Made by a program: the position numbers and the translations under genes. A model generated the notes under the pieces. It was not told the DNA's origin. It did not search any database and saw only the letters and a list, made by a program, of their open reading frames with translations. A stretch of DNA of 64,000 nucleotides from JAFDWI01 sp963764215 (lineage in GTDB: Bacteria; Actinomycetota; Acidimicrobiia; Acidimicrobiales; Iamiaceae), in assembly GCA_963764215.1 (NCBI GenBank), contig CAVXRS010000008.1, forward strand, positions 62,001-126,000, written 5' to 3'. Positions 61,117 to 64,000 of the stretch are shown here, in pieces. How positions within the stretch are numbered: the stretch's first letter is position 1; each line of letters opens with the position of its first letter.

Positions 61117-61213
61117 CACCTCAGGCTACCGGACCGGTTCTCGTGCCCCGCTCTGGGGCGGCACGGCTGCGCTACTCGGGCTTGCGGTCCGCGTGGCTGT
61201 CACTGGCGCCTGT

Positions 61214-61225
61214 CAGACTCGGACC
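61214..61225 (+). promoter_or_regulatory. Leaderless -10 promoter (CAGACT)
   Basis: CAGACT, six bases, ATG 61226. Confidence 0.45.
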
Positions 61226-61579
61226 ATGCCATTCGGACAGCCGTTGGGACCACCGGCGACCCGTCGACAACTCGACGAACTGCTCGTGCTGCTCCACGAA
61301 GCAGGCCACGCCGACTTTCGTGACGCGCGCGGGCCGATGGGCTTCACCCAACGTCAGGCCGGTGGCCGCTTCACCCGCGACGAAGCGGCCGCGTTCATCG
61401 AAGCGCTCATGGACGAAGCCGACCCGACGTCGGACACCCCGCCAGCCGCGCACCGGCGCGCCCCGGTGACCGCGTCCGAACGGCGGGCCGCGGCCCAGAC
61501 GGCGCAGATCCAGCGCATGCCGTCGGACCTGCTCGCGGCGGAACTGCAACGTCGCGGTTGGGCCGTCATCGAACCCTGA
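61226..61579 (+). CDS. Hypothetical 117-residue protein
   Basis: Cytosolic, helical and charged: RRQLDELLVLLHEAGHADFR, FTRDEAAAFIEALMDEAD, then a Pro/Arg linker and SDLLAAELQRRGWAVIEP. The last part resembles short C-terminal motifs of DNA- or ribosome-associated helical proteins, but I cannot assign it. A leaderless promoter supports ATG 61226. It is convergent with the Pta-AckA gene. Confidence 0.65.
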   Translation: MPFGQPLGPPATRRQLDELLVLLHEAGHADFRDARGPMGFTQRQAGGRFTRDEAAAFIEALMDEADPTSDTPPAAHRRAPVTASERRAAAQTAQIQRMPSDLLAAELQRRGWAVIEP

Positions 61580-61621
61580 GGCCGGTTGCCAGGTGCCCGC
61601 ACCTGGTGTGGGCACCGCCGG

Positions 61622-64000
61622 TCAGGCCAACAGACGGCTCGTCTGGCGGGCGATCGACAGTTCCTCGCGGGTGGGCACGACCAGGACCGCCACCTCCGAA
61701 TCCGAACTCGAGATGTGCCGGGGCGTGTCACCGGTCCGTGCGTTCAGCGCCGGGTCGATCCGCGCGCCCAGGAAGCCGAGCGGTTCGACCACCTCGGCGC
61801 GCAGCTCGGCGTCACCCTCTCCGATACCCGCGGTGAACGTGAGCGCGTCCAGCCCGCCCATCACCGCCGCGTAGGCCCCGACGTACTTGACGAACCGGTG
61901 CACGGTCACCTCCACGGCCAGCTTCGCGGCGTCGTCGCCGGCCGCGATCCGGGCCCGGATGTCGCGCATGTCGTTCGTGCCGGTCATGCCCAGCAGGCCG
62001 GACCCGAAGTTGAGCAGATGATCGATGGCGTCGACGTCCATGTCCAGTTCGCGGTGCAGGTAGAAGGCCACTCCCGGGTCGATGTCACCCGAGCGGGTGC
62101 CCATCACCAGCCCCTCCAGCGGGGTGAGCCCCATCGAGGTCTCCACCGGTCGACCATCGACCACCGCCGACGCCGACGCGCCGTTGCCCAGGTGCAACAC
62201 GATCTGCCGCAACGGCGCCGGTCGATCGGCCAGCATCGTGGCCACCTGCGTTGAAACGTAGTGGTGTGAGATGCCGTGAAAGCCGTAGCGCCGGATCCCG
62301 TGCTCGGCTGCGAGGGCCGGGTCGATCGCGTAGTGCGCGGCGCTCGGCGGCAACCCGGCGAAGAACGCCGTGTCGAACACCGCCACGTGCGGCACGTCGG
62401 GCAGGAGCGAACGGGCCACCCGGATGGTGGCGGCGTTCGCCGGATTGTGGAGCGGTGCCAGGGGGGCGAGCGAGTCGATCGACGCGAGGACCGAGTCGGT
62501 GATCACGACCGGTTCGAGCAACTCGGATCCGCCCATGACCACGCGGTGGCCGACTGCCGCGACGGGCGTGGTGGCCAGGTCGGGGCCGTGCGCGGCGAAC
62601 GCGTCCATCACCGCCCGGATCGCCGCGGTGTGATCCGGCGCCGCAAGTGACGTCGTGAACTCGGCTGCGCCGTGGTGGTGATGCAACTCGGCATCGTCGT
62701 GGCCGACCCGCTCGACCAGTCCCGAGGCTTCGACCTGGGCGGATTCGGGGTCGAGCAGCGCGTACTTCACCGACGACGACCCCGAGTTGAACACCAGGAT
62801 CGGTCCCGTCACGGCCCGCTCGGCCTCGTTCGCCCCGTCGGCAGCCTGGACCGCGGTGATCGCCACGGTGTTGATGATGTCGCGCACCGTCGCCCCCCGG
62901 GAGAGGTCGTTCACAGGTTTGCGCAGCCCCTGGAGCACCGGCCCGATCGCCACCGCACCCGCCGAGCGTTGCACCGCCTTGTAGGTGTTGTTGCCGGTGT
63001 TCAGGTCGGGGAAGATGAACACCGTCGCCCGACCGGCCACCGGAGAACCGGGCAACTTCGCCTCGCCGACGGCCGCATCGACCGCCGCGTCGTACTGCAT
63101 CGGCCCGGCGATCACGAGATCCGGGCGACGCTCGGTCACCAGGTCCGTGGCCAGGCGCACCTTGTCGACGTCGGCGCCGGTGCCCGATTCGCCGGTCGAA
63201 TACGACAGCATCGCCACCCGGGGTTCCACACCGAAACGGGACGCCGTGTCCGCGGAGGCGATGGCGATGTCGGCGAGCTCCTCGGCGGTCGGGTCGGGAA
63301 TCACCGCACAGTCGCCGTACACCAGCACCCGGTCCGCGAGGCACATGAAGAACACCGAGGAGACCTTCGTGGTGCCCTCGACCGTCTTGATGATCTGGAA
63401 CGCCGGAGTCACGGTGTGCGCGGTCGAATGCGTCGCCCCGGACACCATCCCGTCCGCGTAGCCGAGCTGGACCATCATCGTCCCGAAGGTGGACACGTCG
63501 CGCACCAGATCGTGCGCCACATCCAGGGTGATGCCCTTGTGGGCGCGCAGGCGGGCGTACTCCGCGGCGAACTCGTCGAGCAGCTCGGAACGGCGAGGGT
63601 CGATGATGGACGCCGCGGTGACGTCCAGCCCGAGGGCCCCGGCCCTGGTGGTGATCTCGGTCTCGTCGCCCAACAGCACGAGGTCGGCCACCCCACGGCT
63701 CAACAGGGTCGAGGCCGCCCGCAGGATCCTCTCGTCGGTCCCTTCGGGCAGCACGATCCGGCGCCGCTTCGCCCGGGCCGCCTCGACCAGGGTGGCCTCG
63801 AACATGAGCGGGGTGACCACCTGGGTGCGGGGCACGTCGAACAGCGAGACGATCTCGGCGCGCTCGACGTGCGCGTCGAAGGTCGCCAAGGCGACGTCGA
63901 CCTTCCTCTGGGTGCCCGTGGCCAGCCGACCGTGGGTGTTGTTCACGATCCGCGCGGTGCGGTACGAGTCCTGCGGGGTCCAGAGCACGGGCAGGCTCCC
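61622..64000 (-). CDS. Phosphate acetyltransferase - acetate kinase fusion (5' end outside window)
   Basis: The visible part of about 790 residues starts inside the Pta N-terminal region (LPVLWTPQDSYRTARIVNNT). It continues through the complete PTA catalytic domain (RRRIVLPEGTDERIL; GMVSGATHSTAHTVTPAFQI; FPDLNTGNNTYKAVQRSAGA) and, without a stop, into a full acetate kinase from about residue 398 (VFNSGSSSVKY, GYRRYGFHG-type HGISHHYVST, LVMGTRSGDIDPG, ALTFTAGIGEGDAELRAEVV). The fusion would channel acetyl-CoA to acetyl phosphate to acetate plus ATP, or the reverse. Pta and AckA are normally separate adjacent genes. The upstream P-loop/DRTGG part lies beyond the window. Confidence 0.92.
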   Translation of the reverse strand, partial: GSLPVLWTPQDSYRTARIVNNTHGRLATGTQRKVDVALATFDAHVERAEIVSLFDVPRTQVVTPLMFEATLVEAARAKRRRIVLPEGTDERILRAASTLLSRGVADLVLLGDETEITTRAGALGLDVTAASIIDPRRSELLDEFAAEYARLRAHKGITLDVAHDLVRDVSTFGTMMVQLGYADGMVSGATHSTAHTVTPAFQIIKTVEGTTKVSSVFFMCLADRVLVYGDCAVIPDPTAEELADIAIASADTASRFGVEPRVAMLSYSTGESGTGADVDKVRLATDLVTERRPDLVIAGPMQYDAAVDAAVGEAKLPGSPVAGRATVFIFPDLNTGNNTYKAVQRSAGAVAIGPVLQGLRKPVNDLSRGATVRDIINTVAITAVQAADGANEAERAVTGPILVFNSGSSSVKYALLDPESAQVEASGLVERVGHDDAELHHHHGAAEFTTSLAAPDHTAAIRAVMDAFAAHGPDLATTPVAAVGHRVVMGGSELLEPVVITDSVLASIDSLAPLAPLHNPANAATIRVARSLLPDVPHVAVFDTAFFAGLPPSAAHYAIDPALAAEHGIRRYGFHGISHHYVSTQVATMLADRPAPLRQIVLHLGNGASASAVVDGRPVETSMGLTPLEGLVMGTRSGDIDPGVAFYLHRELDMDVDAIDHLLNFGSGLLGMTGTNDMRDIRARIAAGDDAAKLAVEVTVHRFVKYVGAYAAVMGGLDALTFTAGIGEGDAELRAEVVEPLGFLGARIDPALNARTGDTPRHISSSDSEVAVLVVPTREELSIARQTSRLLA

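Overview
The window is high-GC DNA from an actinobacterium, and the gene set fits an Acidimicrobiia-like lineage best (inference; there is no rRNA here to confirm it). Actinobacterial hallmarks are an amtB-glnK-glnD operon behind GlnR-type operators, an F420/PPOX-type flavin protein, a mycothiol-type DinB-fold (TIGR03086) protein, two DUF222-HNH (13E12-like) genes with actinobacterial SOS boxes, LPXTG surface proteins, and many leaderless promoters (a TANNNT-like hexamer 6-8 nt before an ATG or GTG with no Shine-Dalgarno).

Layout. 0-6.6 kb: a GT4 glycosyltransferase and an MBL/Rieske (NamH/CMAH-like) protein translationally coupled on the minus strand, then a nucleoside deaminase, a TrpB2-type PLP enzyme and a GT39-like membrane glycosyltransferase. 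6.6-13.9 kb: two HAD phosphatases and the nitrogen cluster amtB1-glnK1-glnD and amtB2-glnK2. The glnK copies are almost identical in DNA and each amtB has a four-half-site GlnR-like operator. 13.9-20.5 kb: P1 peptidase, small membrane proteins, a DUF389 protein, TIGR03086 protein, amidase, TauE/SafE permease with a DUF1634 partner. 20.5-27.3 kb: a branched-chain-type ABC importer compressed into three polypeptides, one of them an unusual MFS-LivF-LivG fusion next to a LivH-LivM fusion and a membrane-anchored binding protein.

27.7-34.4 kb: YggT-like protein, Bax-inhibitor/YccA-like protein and a three-gene set (SPFH, double zinc ribbon, small membrane protein) resembling the B. subtilis YdjI/YdjG/YdjH envelope-stress module, then a secreted serine hydrolase and a VOC protein. 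34.5-48.5 kb: mostly single-gene units (YbjQ, Gfo/Idh/MocA oxidoreductase, enoyl-CoA hydratase, methyltransferase, two DUF222-HNH genes, PPOX protein, a GbsR/MarR regulator with its own DrrAB-like ABC exporter, hydrolase, DHFR-like protein, PhnB-like protein, TetR plus MpaB-type oxygenase, aldo/keto reductase). 48.5-55.6 kb: ABC exporter, a DUF3494 LPXTG surface protein divergent from a winged-helix regulator, a TAT-exported phospholipase C-like enzyme and a badly frame-broken second LPXTG protein. 55.9-64 kb: membrane protein, PF10118-like metal-dependent hydrolase, tRNA-Gly(CCC), serine hydrolase, two-domain VOC protein beside an ECF sigma factor with a SnoaL-like tail, a small unknown protein, and a Pta-AckA fusion that runs off the window end.

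Caution: at least eight otherwise intact genes are split by one frameshift each, usually in short G or C runs, and one LPXTG gene carries several. Indel errors in the assembly are the simplest explanation for most of these, so broken genes are described as reconstructed products.
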